This document shows, piece by piece, positions 44,863 to 52,653 of a DNA stretch of 64,000 nt. The notes below the pieces were generated by a model. The model had not been told where the DNA came from. It ran no database searches and was given only the letters and a program-made list of their open reading frames with translations. A program made the translations under genes and the position numbers. Position 1 is the stretch's first letter; the number at the start of each line of letters is the position of its first letter. This DNA is from DAOTWC01 sp048499435 (GTDB lineage: Bacteria; Chloroflexota; Anaerolineae; Aggregatilineales; Phototrophicaceae): the NCBI GenBank assembly GCA_048499435.1, contig JASNZW010000003.1, positions 1 to 64,000 on the forward strand, read 5' to 3'.

Positions 44863-45549
44863 TTATACGCCGCCCCGGCAGCGGGTTACGAAATCCGCGA
44901 ACAGCGGCAGCGTCCGGTCGAGCATGCGCTCCGGGTGGAACTGCACGCCGATGCGCCGCCCATCAGCGGATTCGATGGCTTCGATCACGCCATCCGGGCT
45001 GAAGCCGACGGCGCGCAGGCCCGCGCCCAGATCAACGACAGCCTGCACATGGTAAGTGTTGACCGACAGCGCGGCGGCCTTCAGGCTGTGGTTGAGATAC
45101 GAATCTGCCTCCAGGTGGATCAGATGATGCTGGCCGCCGCGCGCGGCGCTGTGAACCAGCGCGCCGGGGCGTTCGGCGTTCAGGTCGCCGTAGATCGTGC
45201 CGCCTGCCTGCGCGTTGATAAACTGCATCCCGTAACAGATGCCCAACACCGGGCGCTGGCCCATCTGGCTGTAGATCAGCGTGTCGCTGCGGTCGCGCGC
45301 TGGGTCCACCGGCTCCAGATCAGCGGGCAGGCGGCCCACCAGCCCGCGCGTGATGCCCGGCCCGCCAGTGATGATGAGGCCGTCGAGCAGGCTGGCGAAG
45401 GCGGCGGCCGCTTCGTCTGTGTCCAGCAGAGGCACGATCAGCGGCAGCCCGCCAGCGGCTTCCACCGCGCGGATGTAATGGACGTCAACGCTCTGGCGCT
45501 CATCTTTATAGCTGGTGGTGATGCCGATGCGTGGGCGGTTTTCAGGCAT
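44863..45549 (-). CDS. Class C26 gamma-glutamyl hydrolase (PuuD-like)
   Basis: A 228-residue class I glutamine-amidotransferase-like hydrolase. Nucleophile Cys in LGICYGMQFIN, catalytic His in GVQFHPE, and the C26 start RIGITTSYKDE are present. These enzymes hydrolyse gamma-glutamyl bonds, such as gamma-glutamyl-GABA. It ends 38 bases before the M20 gene and is followed upstream by the MurF-like gene. It is not the CobB/CobQ-type GatD, so a MurT/GatD pairing is not supported. Confidence 0.88.
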   Translation of the reverse strand: MPENRPRIGITTSYKDERQSVDVHYIRAVEAAGGLPLIVPLLDTDEAAAAFASLLDGLIITGGPGITRGLVGRLPADLEPVDPARDRSDTLIYSQMGQRPVLGICYGMQFINAQAGGTIYGDLNAERPGALVHSAARGGQHHLIHLEADSYLNHSLKAAALSVNTYHVQAVVDLGAGLRAVGFSPDGVIEAIESADGRRIGVQFHPERMLDRTLPLFADFVTRCRGGV

Positions 45550-45577
45550 AAGGCTGGCTTTCGCGCTGCTTTCAGTT

Positions 45578-47224
45578 TCAGGTTGAATAGGTATCGGGCA
45601 GGTCGTTCAGGAACAGCACCGCGTCGCCGGCTTTGAGGTTGTCCTGATACCAGGCGACGGCCTCCGCCAGCGTGTGCACGCTCTGCACCCGCTCCGGCGC
45701 GAAGCCCGCGTCCAGCAGCCCTTCGCGGATCGGCGCTGTTTGCTCCGGCCCGACCAGGATCACATCGGTGGCGTGCTGTGCCGCGATCGCGCCCAGGCGG
45801 CGGTTTTCGGGGGCCATCAGCGGCCCCAGCTCGACCATGCCGGGCGTGACCAGCAGACGGCGGCCCGTGCCCTGCCGCGCCAGGGCGCTCAGCGCGCTGG
45901 CCGCGCCAGCCGGGTTGGCGCTGTAGGCGTCATTGATAATCGTGATTCCGGCGGGCGTTAGCTGGCGGGCCAGCCGGGCCTCGGCGGGCTGTAAACTGCT
46001 CACGCGCCACGCCACATCGCGCAGCGACAGGCCCTCGTGAACGGCGACCGCTGTGGCCAACAGGATATTGGTTACGTTGTGCAGGCCCAGCAGCGGCGCG
46101 CTGAACGGTTCCTGCGCGCCGGTGGCGGTGTCGGTGACGGTAAATGCCAGCGCCTCAGCGGTTTCAACGATGTTCGCGGCGATGAAACGGGGGCCGCCGG
46201 GCGGAACGGCCGCCGGGTCCAGCTCGCGGCTGACGGCGATGCGCGTCTGCGGGTGGCCGCGTTCGTACATCGCGCGCACGAACGGGTTGTCCCAGTTAAA
46301 GACGCCGACGCCGCCCGCCGGCAGCGCTTTGATGATCTCGTATTTGGCGCGCGCCACGTTCTCCAGGCTGCCAAAACGCTCCAGGTGCTGCGGGCCGACT
46401 TCGACCACGACGCCGATGGCCGGCTGCGTAAGCGCGCAGATGCGCTCGATCTCGCCGGGGATGTATGCGCCCATCTCAGCGATGAAGTATTCCACGCTGT
46501 AATCGTCGGCCAGGTCGTTGTTGATGGCGAGGCACAGGCCCATCAGCGTGTTGTAGCTTTTGGGCGTGGGGTAGGCTTTATAGCGCCCGTTGAGAATGTG
46601 CGCCAGGTAAGCCTTCGTGCTGGTTTTGCCATAGCTGCCGGTGATGCCGATGACCACCGGGCGCACGTCGGCGAGCACGCGGCGCGCCCGTGCCTGATAG
46701 CGGCGGCGCAGATAGGCTTCCAGCGGAAACAGCAGCAGGTTGGCGAGCGTCAGCAGCGGCGGCACGGCCAGGAACAACAGCAGGCCAAACGCCGCTGCTG
46801 CTGCTGGCTGTAAACGCTCTGGCAGGCTGGCCGTGACAGCCAGGGCCGCCAGCGCCGCTGCTGCCGCTAACACCCAGGCGGCGGCCAGCAGACGTTTGGC
46901 GCGCCCGGTGGCGCGGAAGGGTTTCTTGACTTCGACGCGGCGCGGCGGCCAGCCAGCGGCGGCGCCTGCCGCCGCGCCGACGAGCGCGGGCAGCGGGCTG
47001 CCCGGCGCTTCCGCCAGCAGGAACAGCGCCGCCGCCCCCGCCAGCCACGCGGCCAGCGGCCTGCCGGGCAGCCAGCGCTCGCGGCGCGCCGCCGCCCAGC
47101 GCAGATAGCGCAGATTTTTATATTCCTCAAGCTGGAAGTAATGCGCCTGCCGGTAAACCCGCGCGCACGCGCCCGCCAGCCACACCAGCAGCACAAGCGC
47201 TACAGCCATGTCAGGGTTGGCCAT
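45578..47224 (-). CDS. Membrane-anchored MurF-like Mur ligase
   Basis: A 548-residue protein. Residues 1 to about 175 contain four to five hydrophobic segments and basic loops, followed by a Mur ligase: P-loop GITGSYGKTSTKAYL, FIAEMGAYIPGEIERIC, FNWDNPFVRAM, LGLHNVTNILLA and NDAYSANPAGAASAL. Cytosolic MurF has a different N-terminal domain that binds UDP-MurNAc, so this one may use a membrane-bound acceptor. Its start overlaps the upstream hydrolase gene; an ATG at 47209, right after that gene's stop (TGACATG), is equally likely. It may be the MurF of this organism or a specialised paralogue. Confidence 0.82.
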   Translation of the reverse strand: MANPDMAVALVLLVWLAGACARVYRQAHYFQLEEYKNLRYLRWAAARRERWLPGRPLAAWLAGAAALFLLAEAPGSPLPALVGAAAGAAAGWPPRRVEVKKPFRATGRAKRLLAAAWVLAAAAALAALAVTASLPERLQPAAAAAFGLLLFLAVPPLLTLANLLLFPLEAYLRRRYQARARRVLADVRPVVIGITGSYGKTSTKAYLAHILNGRYKAYPTPKSYNTLMGLCLAINNDLADDYSVEYFIAEMGAYIPGEIERICALTQPAIGVVVEVGPQHLERFGSLENVARAKYEIIKALPAGGVGVFNWDNPFVRAMYERGHPQTRIAVSRELDPAAVPPGGPRFIAANIVETAEALAFTVTDTATGAQEPFSAPLLGLHNVTNILLATAVAVHEGLSLRDVAWRVSSLQPAEARLARQLTPAGITIINDAYSANPAGAASALSALARQGTGRRLLVTPGMVELGPLMAPENRRLGAIAAQHATDVILVGPEQTAPIREGLLDAGFAPERVQSVHTLAEAVAWYQDNLKAGDAVLFLNDLPDTYST

Positions 47225-47987
47225 CCTGTCTGAAGAAGTGATCCATCACGCGGGCGGTGTCGTTCAGGCGGTCAAGATAGCTGTAGTGGCCAGCCCCTTC
47301 CCACAGCACCAGCCCGGCGTCAGGGATGGTCTGTTCCAGCAGGCGGCCCTGCCACAGCGGGGTATCGGTGTCGCAGTCGCCCCAGAACAGCAGCGTGGAA
47401 ACCTGCACGCGCGCGGCATAGGGCAGCAGATCCTCACTGACGATGCGGACGAACGTGTCGCGCAGCACGCCGTGCGCGGCGCGGTAATCCGCTGAGCCAT
47501 AGCGGCTGCGATACCAGTCACGCAGCGCGTCAGCCTGGGCTGACAGGCGCAGCCGGCGCAGCGCCTTCAGCGCGTTGTGGTAGACGAACAGGCGTGTTCG
47601 GTCGGCGCGCGATGGCTGAGTGCGCACGCCGGCGCTGTTGGCGAGCGCCATTTTGACGATGCGCGCGGGCTGCTGCGCGCCGAGGACCAGGCCCAGCCGC
47701 CCACCGAACGAGTGCCCGAACAGCAGCACCTGTTCCAGCGCGTGATGGTCGAGAAATGCCAGCACGAAATTCGCATAGTCATGAACCGACCAGGCTGTGG
47801 GCGGCGGTGGAGTCGCGCCGAAGCCCGGCAGGTCCAGGCTGTAGACGCGGTAGCCTAACGGGGCCAGGCGCTGCGCCAGCGGCTCAACAAGCTGCATGCT
47901 GGCCCCCCAGCCGTGCAGCAGCAGCACAGGGGGGCCGGCGCCGATTACAGCGCAGGCCGTCGGCAGGCCGTTGACGTCAGCGATCAT
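47211..47987 (-). CDS. Alpha/beta hydrolase
   Basis: A 258-residue hydrolase: LLLHGWGASM oxyanion loop, nucleophile GHSFGG, Asp in WGDCDTDTP and His in EGAGHYSYLD. It is coupled to the MurA-like gene by an ATGA overlap and overlaps the MurF-like gene at its 3' end, so the three form one unit. Substrate unknown. Confidence 0.88.
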   Translation of the reverse strand: MIADVNGLPTACAVIGAGPPVLLLHGWGASMQLVEPLAQRLAPLGYRVYSLDLPGFGATPPPPTAWSVHDYANFVLAFLDHHALEQVLLFGHSFGGRLGLVLGAQQPARIVKMALANSAGVRTQPSRADRTRLFVYHNALKALRRLRLSAQADALRDWYRSRYGSADYRAAHGVLRDTFVRIVSEDLLPYAARVQVSTLLFWGDCDTDTPLWQGRLLEQTIPDAGLVLWEGAGHYSYLDRLNDTARVMDHFFRQDGQP

Positions 47988-49246
47988 TCGACCTCGATGT
48001 GCGCGCCAAGCGCCTTAAGGCGTGGGATCACGCCGCCGAAATTGTGTTCCAGCGCCTGCGCGTTGTCAATCACGGACGTGCCGCTGGCGACCAGCGCCGC
48101 CGCCAGCATGCCCAGCCCGGCGCGCACGTCGGGCGAGTCCATGTAGATGGCGTACAGCGGGGTCGGGCCAACGACGATGGCCCGGTGTGGGTCGCACAGG
48201 ACGATCTGCGCGCCCATCGCCTTGAGGCGGTCAACGAACAGCAGGCGGTTGTGAAACAGTTTTTCGTGGATGAGTGACGTGCCGCGCGCCTGGGTGGCGA
48301 TCACGGTCGCCAGCGCGACCAGGTCGGACGGGAAGCCGGGCCAGATCGCCGTTTCGATGGAGGCGTCAACATCCTCCTCGCGGTTGGAGACGGCGAGCTG
48401 GTGATGTTTGGGCACGAAAACGGCGTTCTCGTCCATGTCAAGCTGGATGCCGAGCCGCTGGTAGATGCGGTCAATCATGCGCATGTCGTCCAGGCGCGTG
48501 CCGTCTATCTGGACGCGCCCGCCCGCGAGGGCGGCGGCCCCGGCTACGCTGGCGACCTCGATATGGTTCGCGCCGACGGTCGCCTCGGCCCCCTCCAGCT
48601 CTGCCGGGCTGAGCACGCGCAGCACATTGGAGCCGATTCCCTCGATATGCGCGCCCATACTTTCCAGCAGCAGCGCCAGCTCGCGGGTGTGCGGCTCGCA
48701 GGCGGCGTTGTGAATAATCGTCTCTTTGCCCAGCGCCGCCGCCAGCATGAGCACGACGGCGGTGGCCGTGACGCTGGCCTGCGCCAGGATGATATTGCGG
48801 TAGCCCCACTCTGCCGCGCGACACTCAACAGCACCGTTGATGGTTATGACATCCAGCCCCAGGTCGCGCAGGGCTTCAAGGTGAGTGCGGATGCGGTTGA
48901 GTGGGAAATCGAACTCAAGGCGGACGTGCTGGCGGCGCACCAGCAGCGGGGCCAGCAGCAGTATCGAGCCAATAGAGCTGGCGGTATCCGCCTCCGTCAG
49001 CACGCGGCCCGTGAGCTGGCTGGCCTCGACAACCAGGGTTCCCGCGTCGTCACACGCGATCTGCGCCCCTAACCGTTCGGCCAGGGCGATAACGGCGCGG
49101 GTGCTGGCGGTTACTGGCACATTGTGCAGCGTCACCTGGCGCTGGGTCAGCAGCGCCGCAGCCAGCAGCGCCATTGCCGCGTTGGGGTTGCCGGCGGGCC
49201 GGTAGATGCCGTTAAGCGGATGCCCGCCTTCGACGTGAATGCGCAT
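47984..49246 (-). CDS. MurA-like enolpyruvyltransferase with altered active site
   Basis: A 420-residue EPSP/MurA-fold protein. The C-terminal half is close to MurA (WPGFPSDLVALATVIATQA, SPDVRAGLGMLAAALVA). The usual GAKNAAL opening is GNPNAAM, so Lys22 is Pro21 here. The loop that carries Cys115 in GGCAIGARP reads RLEFDFPLNRIR, with neither Cys nor the following Arg. These residues bind UDP-GlcNAc and PEP in MurA. It may have lost transferase activity, act on another sugar, or be regulatory. GAGG lies four bases before the ATG. First gene of the MurA-hydrolase-MurF unit. Confidence 0.83.
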   Translation of the reverse strand: MRIHVEGGHPLNGIYRPAGNPNAAMALLAAALLTQRQVTLHNVPVTASTRAVIALAERLGAQIACDDAGTLVVEASQLTGRVLTEADTASSIGSILLLAPLLVRRQHVRLEFDFPLNRIRTHLEALRDLGLDVITINGAVECRAAEWGYRNIILAQASVTATAVVLMLAAALGKETIIHNAACEPHTRELALLLESMGAHIEGIGSNVLRVLSPAELEGAEATVGANHIEVASVAGAAALAGGRVQIDGTRLDDMRMIDRIYQRLGIQLDMDENAVFVPKHHQLAVSNREEDVDASIETAIWPGFPSDLVALATVIATQARGTSLIHEKLFHNRLLFVDRLKAMGAQIVLCDPHRAIVVGPTPLYAIYMDSPDVRAGLGMLAAALVASGTSVIDNAQALEHNFGGVIPRLKALGAHIEVE

Positions 49247-49422
49247 GTCGCCTCGCTGCTTGCAATCTGGCGCGCATTATACCAGACACTGGCTGAGGCA
49301 TCAGCGTGACATTCGGCGCGCGATTGGAATCGGAGGACGTTTACAATTCGTTCAACCGCGCCAGCATAAAAAGTGTTATTCTTAGGTGGTATCCACCTGG
49401 CGGCTGGCCTGGAGCGAAGCGC

Positions 49423-49914
49423 GTGAATGCTGAATGTCTGCGGTCTCTGCTGCAATATAACTACGATATGCACCGGCGGGTGTGGGCGTGTATTGAACAC
49501 CTGAGCGATAGCCAGTTTGTTGAGGAAACCGATTACTCGCTGCGCTCAGTGCGCAACCACATGGTGCATCTGATGAGCGTGGACGCGCGCTGGCTGGCGC
49601 GGGTGCAGGGGGAACCGCCGCCGGCGCACCTGATCGGGGGCGATTTCCCGACGCGCGCCGCCGTTCGCGTTTACTGGGATGTGGTTGAGGCGCGGGTTCG
49701 CGGCTACAGCGATACGATGGACGACGCGGCGCTTCAGTGCGTGCACCACTTCGACATGCCGCATCGCGGCGGCAGCAGGACGGCGTCTGTCTGGCAGATT
49801 CTGACGCATGTGGTTAATCACGGCACAGATCACCGCGCCCAGGTGCTGGCGCTGCTGCATCATTTTGGCGCGCCGACACTGGAGCAGGACTTTATACTGT
49901 ATCTGTGGGGATAG
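49423..49914 (+). CDS. DinB-family protein
   Basis: 163 residues from GTG 49423, which has GGAG nine bases upstream; the longer frame from 49306 has no ribosome site. The four-helix bundle has the three-His pattern of DinB/YfiT proteins: His in RNHMVHLMSVDARW, and HVVNHGTDHRAQVLALLHHFG. These bind a divalent metal and include thiol-dependent transferases, but most are uncharacterised. The Roadblock-like gene follows after 41 bases. Confidence 0.85.
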   Translation: MNAECLRSLLQYNYDMHRRVWACIEHLSDSQFVEETDYSLRSVRNHMVHLMSVDARWLARVQGEPPPAHLIGGDFPTRAAVRVYWDVVEARVRGYSDTMDDAALQCVHHFDMPHRGGSRTASVWQILTHVVNHGTDHRAQVLALLHHFGAPTLEQDFILYLWG

Positions 49915-49955
49915 CCGCGCCTTCGTGGGCGCTCACACGGCGGGAGGCTGTTGCG

Positions 49956-50414
49956 ATGGAGTGGTTCAGGCGCCTGATTGAAAACCCGCATGTCGAGCAG
50001 GCTTTGTGCGCCAGCAGCGACGGGCGCGTGCTGCTCACCAGCCACGATATCGCGGGCGACGTTGAACGGACGGCTGCTATGCTGCAATCGGCGGATGTGC
50101 TGGCGCAGGCGCTGACCGCGGCCCTGGGCTGTGGCAGTGCCGAGCTGGTGCAGATTTCGACGCAGCACGAGCACATCATCATCGTGCCGCTGCTGGACTC
50201 CACCTGGTATCTGGCTGTGCAGATCGCGCGCGCTGCGCCGCTGCTGCTGTTTATGATTGAGCTGGAACGCATGCTTTCCACACTCGCGCGCATTGAGCCG
50301 GATGATTTCGCCGTCGGGGCTGACGAGCGCGGCGACGACACGCCTGTGCTGGACGCCGCTGAGCTGATCGCCGCGGTGCAGGAGTGGCTGCGCGGGCGTT
50401 CAGCGCTGGGCTGA
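49956..50414 (+). CDS. Roadblock/LC7-like small protein
   Basis: 152 residues from ATG 49956, with GGGAGG eight bases upstream. It starts MEWFRRLIENPHVEQALC and shows the alternating strand-helix pattern of Roadblock/LC7 folds (GRVLLTSHDI, HIIIVPLLDSTWYLAVQI, LLLFMIELERMLSTL), with an acidic tail. In bacteria these often regulate small GTPases such as MglA; no GTPase gene is visible here. Recognition is by pattern and is moderate. Confidence 0.55.
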   Translation: MEWFRRLIENPHVEQALCASSDGRVLLTSHDIAGDVERTAAMLQSADVLAQALTAALGCGSAELVQISTQHEHIIIVPLLDSTWYLAVQIARAAPLLLFMIELERMLSTLARIEPDDFAVGADERGDDTPVLDAAELIAAVQEWLRGRSALG

Positions 50415-50467
50415 TAATTTTCACACATTTTTAGTGAAGCTCCAACGCTTTACGGCGCTGCTGCGAT

Positions 50468-50473
50468 TATACT
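50468..50473 (+). promoter_or_regulatory. Possible -10 element before the zinc-finger gene
   Basis: TATACT lies 50 bases upstream of the GTG at 50524. No clear -35 box at the usual spacing. Confidence 0.35.
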
Positions 50474-50523
50474 GAAGGTAAGACCTGGTACAGCAACCGT
50501 GCTGCTGCGGAGGGAACAGAGAC

Positions 50524-50703
50524 GTGTACACTGTTTCGGGAGGGCCGGCAGGGGGCGAGAGGCGGAACAACTCGCAGGCAGAAGTCAAGTGCCCTTATTG
50601 TCAGCAGGAGTTTTATACCCCTGACGATCTGACGCTGCATATTGTGACGCGCCATACGCAGATTGGCATCCGGCGCGGCCCGACAGGGTCAGCGGCTAAA
50701 TGA
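50524..50703 (+). CDS. Small C2H2 zinc-finger protein (59 residues)
   Basis: Begins at GTG 50524 with GGAGGG nine bases upstream and stops at 50701-50703. The core CPYCQQEFYTPDDLTLHIVTRH has the spacing C-x2-C-x12-H-x4-H of a classical zinc finger. The first 20 residues are Gly/Arg/Asn rich and the tail is short and basic. It overlaps the 3' end of the convergent kinase gene by 15 bases. Single-finger bacterial proteins of this kind may bind nucleic acid or protein; function unknown. Confidence 0.72.
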   Translation: MYTVSGGPAGGERRNNSQAEVKCPYCQQEFYTPDDLTLHIVTRHTQIGIRRGPTGSAAK

Positions 50704-51612
50704 CGTTGTAACGGCTTTCAGGCGGCGGTCACGTTCAGCCGGCTCAACCTCAGCAGGGTTGAGCGCGCCGACAAACTCGATGCAGAATGACGCTGCCACT
50801 GCCCCCATTGCCGCCGCTTCCTGAAATGGCCGGCCCTGCACGATTCCCGCGAGCATTCCCCCACAATAAGTGTTGCCCGCCCCAGTCTGATCTGTGATGC
50901 GCGCCGCGGGCGCGGCGGGGATGTGGAACACCGCGCCGTCCTGGCTGGCAGCCAGCGAGCCGTCCGCCCCCATGCGCAGCGCCGCTGCGCGCGCGCCATC
51001 TGCCAGCAGCGCCTGCACCAGGGCCTCTGGCGACAGGCTGCCGTACACCGCGCGCGCCTCGTTCAGGTTTGGCGACACCAGATCAACGCTGGTTTGCCGC
51101 AGCGTTTCGGCCAGGCGTTTGTGGCTTCCCGCGACCATAACCTGCTGCAGCGGCTCCCACAGGATGAAACCGTTGAGGACGGGCCGCCAGGCGGCGATCC
51201 CTTCAAACCCCTGAAGCAGATAATACCCGCGCGAACAGCGGTAGACCGGGGGCAGGTTTTCGGGGCGCGCGCCGACGATAAAAGGCGCGATTGGGTCTGA
51301 GCGGTAGAGTTCCCGGCGCGTGCCATCGGTCTCGAACAACTGCCAGGCGCGCGCCTGCGGGTAGTCAACGGCCAGCAGGCCGCGCGTGTCGAGGTGACGC
51401 TCCAGGCGCGCGGCGGTGGCTGGCGGCAGGCCGCGCCCGACCAGCGCCACAATGCCGGGGCGTTCATCCCACACCGCCGCGCCCATCAGCGCGTGCGTGA
51501 CACCCCCGCCCAACTGTGCCATGTGTGTCTGGCCGTCAGGCAGCACGATATCGTCAATGAAAATCGAGCCGATGCCGACCAGGCCCGGCGCGGCGGCGTC
51601 TTGGCTGTTCAT
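50689..51612 (-). CDS. PfkB-family kinase, probably pseudouridine kinase partner, with Asp-to-Asn in the active site
   Basis: 307 residues, ribokinase fold. PNLNEARAVYG and DQTGAGNTYCGGMLAG match PfkB signatures, but the catalytic base Asp of DTxGAGD is Asn247. Such a change is seen in the Mak32-like branch of the family and may lower or remove classical kinase activity. Its start shares one base with the psuG stop (TGATG), so it is coupled to PsuG; PsuK phosphorylates pseudouridine before PsuG acts. The PsuK assignment rests on this context. Confidence 0.75.
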   Translation of the reverse strand: MNSQDAAAPGLVGIGSIFIDDIVLPDGQTHMAQLGGGVTHALMGAAVWDERPGIVALVGRGLPPATAARLERHLDTRGLLAVDYPQARAWQLFETDGTRRELYRSDPIAPFIVGARPENLPPVYRCSRGYYLLQGFEGIAAWRPVLNGFILWEPLQQVMVAGSHKRLAETLRQTSVDLVSPNLNEARAVYGSLSPEALVQALLADGARAAALRMGADGSLAASQDGAVFHIPAAPAARITDQTGAGNTYCGGMLAGIVQGRPFQEAAAMGAVAASFCIEFVGALNPAEVEPAERDRRLKAVTTSFSR

Positions 51613-52520
51613 CAGGCAGACAGCGCCGCTGCGATCAGCCCGGCGGTGCGCGCGTTGTTGATGAGCAGCGCGGTGTTGGCGCGCCGCGACCGGCCCTCAG
51701 TCAGCTCCAGCACGCGGCCCAGCACAAAGGGCGTGACTTCTTTACCGTGCACACCGCGCTCAGCCGCCTCCAGCGTCGCCTGTTCAATGGCGGCTTCGGC
51801 GGTGTCAACCGGCAGCTCGTCAGCGGCGGGAACCGGCACGGCGACCAGCAGGCCATGCCGCGCCCCTAACCGCTGCGCGGCGGCGATGATCTGCGCGGCT
51901 GCGGCGGGCGTTTCAACGCGGACATCCACCGGCAGGCCGCTGCTGTGGCTGTAGAACGCCGGCAGGGTGTCCGTTTGCAGGCCGATGATGGGCACGCCCT
52001 GTGTTTCCAGCACCTCAATCGTCAGCGGCAGGTCAAGGATGGATTTCGCGCCGGAGCAGACAACGGCCACTGGCGTGCGGCCCAGCTCGATCAGATCGGC
52101 GGAAACGTCAAACGGCTGGCCGCGATGCACGCCGCCGATGCCGCCGGTCGCGAACACGCGCACCCCGGCCATGTGCGCCACGATCATCGTGCCCGCAACC
52201 GTTGTGGCGGCGTCTTCGCCCAGGCCGACGGCGATAGGCAGATCGCGCCGGCTGCACTTGCGCACGCTACCGGTGGGCAGCGTCCCCAGGCGCTCGACCT
52301 CAGCCTGAGACAGGCCAACCGTAATGCGCCCGCGCAGCACCGCGATGGTGGCGGGGACGGCCCCGCTGGCGCGGACCGCTTCCTCCATCGCCAGCGCCGT
52401 TTCAACGTTGATCGGGTAGGGCAGGCCGTGCGTAATCAGGGTTGATTCCAACGCCACGACTGGCTGCCCGGCGGCGAGCGCGGCGGCTACTGGCTGTGCG
52501 AGGTCAAGCTCAGGGTTCAT
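51612..52520 (-). CDS. psuG: Pseudouridine-5'-phosphate glycosidase
   Basis: 302 residues, usual length. VALESTLITHGLPYPINVETA, KCSRRDLPIA, FATGGIGGVHRG and SGAKSILDLPLTIEVLETQGVPIIG are strongly conserved family blocks, including the catalytic Lys/Asp region. It splits pseudouridine 5'-phosphate into uracil and ribose 5-phosphate. The tail EVTPFVLGRVLELTEGRS and NTALLINNARTAG is complete. Confidence 0.96.
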   Translation of the reverse strand: MNPELDLAQPVAAALAAGQPVVALESTLITHGLPYPINVETALAMEEAVRASGAVPATIAVLRGRITVGLSQAEVERLGTLPTGSVRKCSRRDLPIAVGLGEDAATTVAGTMIVAHMAGVRVFATGGIGGVHRGQPFDVSADLIELGRTPVAVVCSGAKSILDLPLTIEVLETQGVPIIGLQTDTLPAFYSHSSGLPVDVRVETPAAAAQIIAAAQRLGARHGLLVAVPVPAADELPVDTAEAAIEQATLEAAERGVHGKEVTPFVLGRVLELTEGRSRRANTALLINNARTAGLIAAALSA

Positions 52521-52579
52521 GGGTGCGGTGTCCGTTCAGACGCGGGTAAGATGGCTGATATTGTAGCACAGCGGCGTAC

Positions 52580-52609
52580 AAAACGGCCCGCTCAAAACTG
52601 AGCGGGCCG
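52580..52609 (-). terminator. Terminator of the giant subtilase gene
   Basis: On the minus strand CGGCCCGCTC and GAGCGGGCCG make a perfect 10-bp stem (loop AGTTTT) followed by TTTTG, 44 bases after the stop codon. Confidence 0.85.
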
Positions 52610-52653
52610 CGCTGCTGCATGAAACCTGCCGGGGGACGCCCCTGGCTGCCGCG

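Noticed and set aside
44863..47224. MurT/GatD lipid II amidotransferase pair
   Set aside because: The amidotransferase-like protein is class C26 (PuuD-like), not CobB/CobQ-like GatD, and the Mur ligase has a membrane N-domain and lacks the MurT C-terminal domain.
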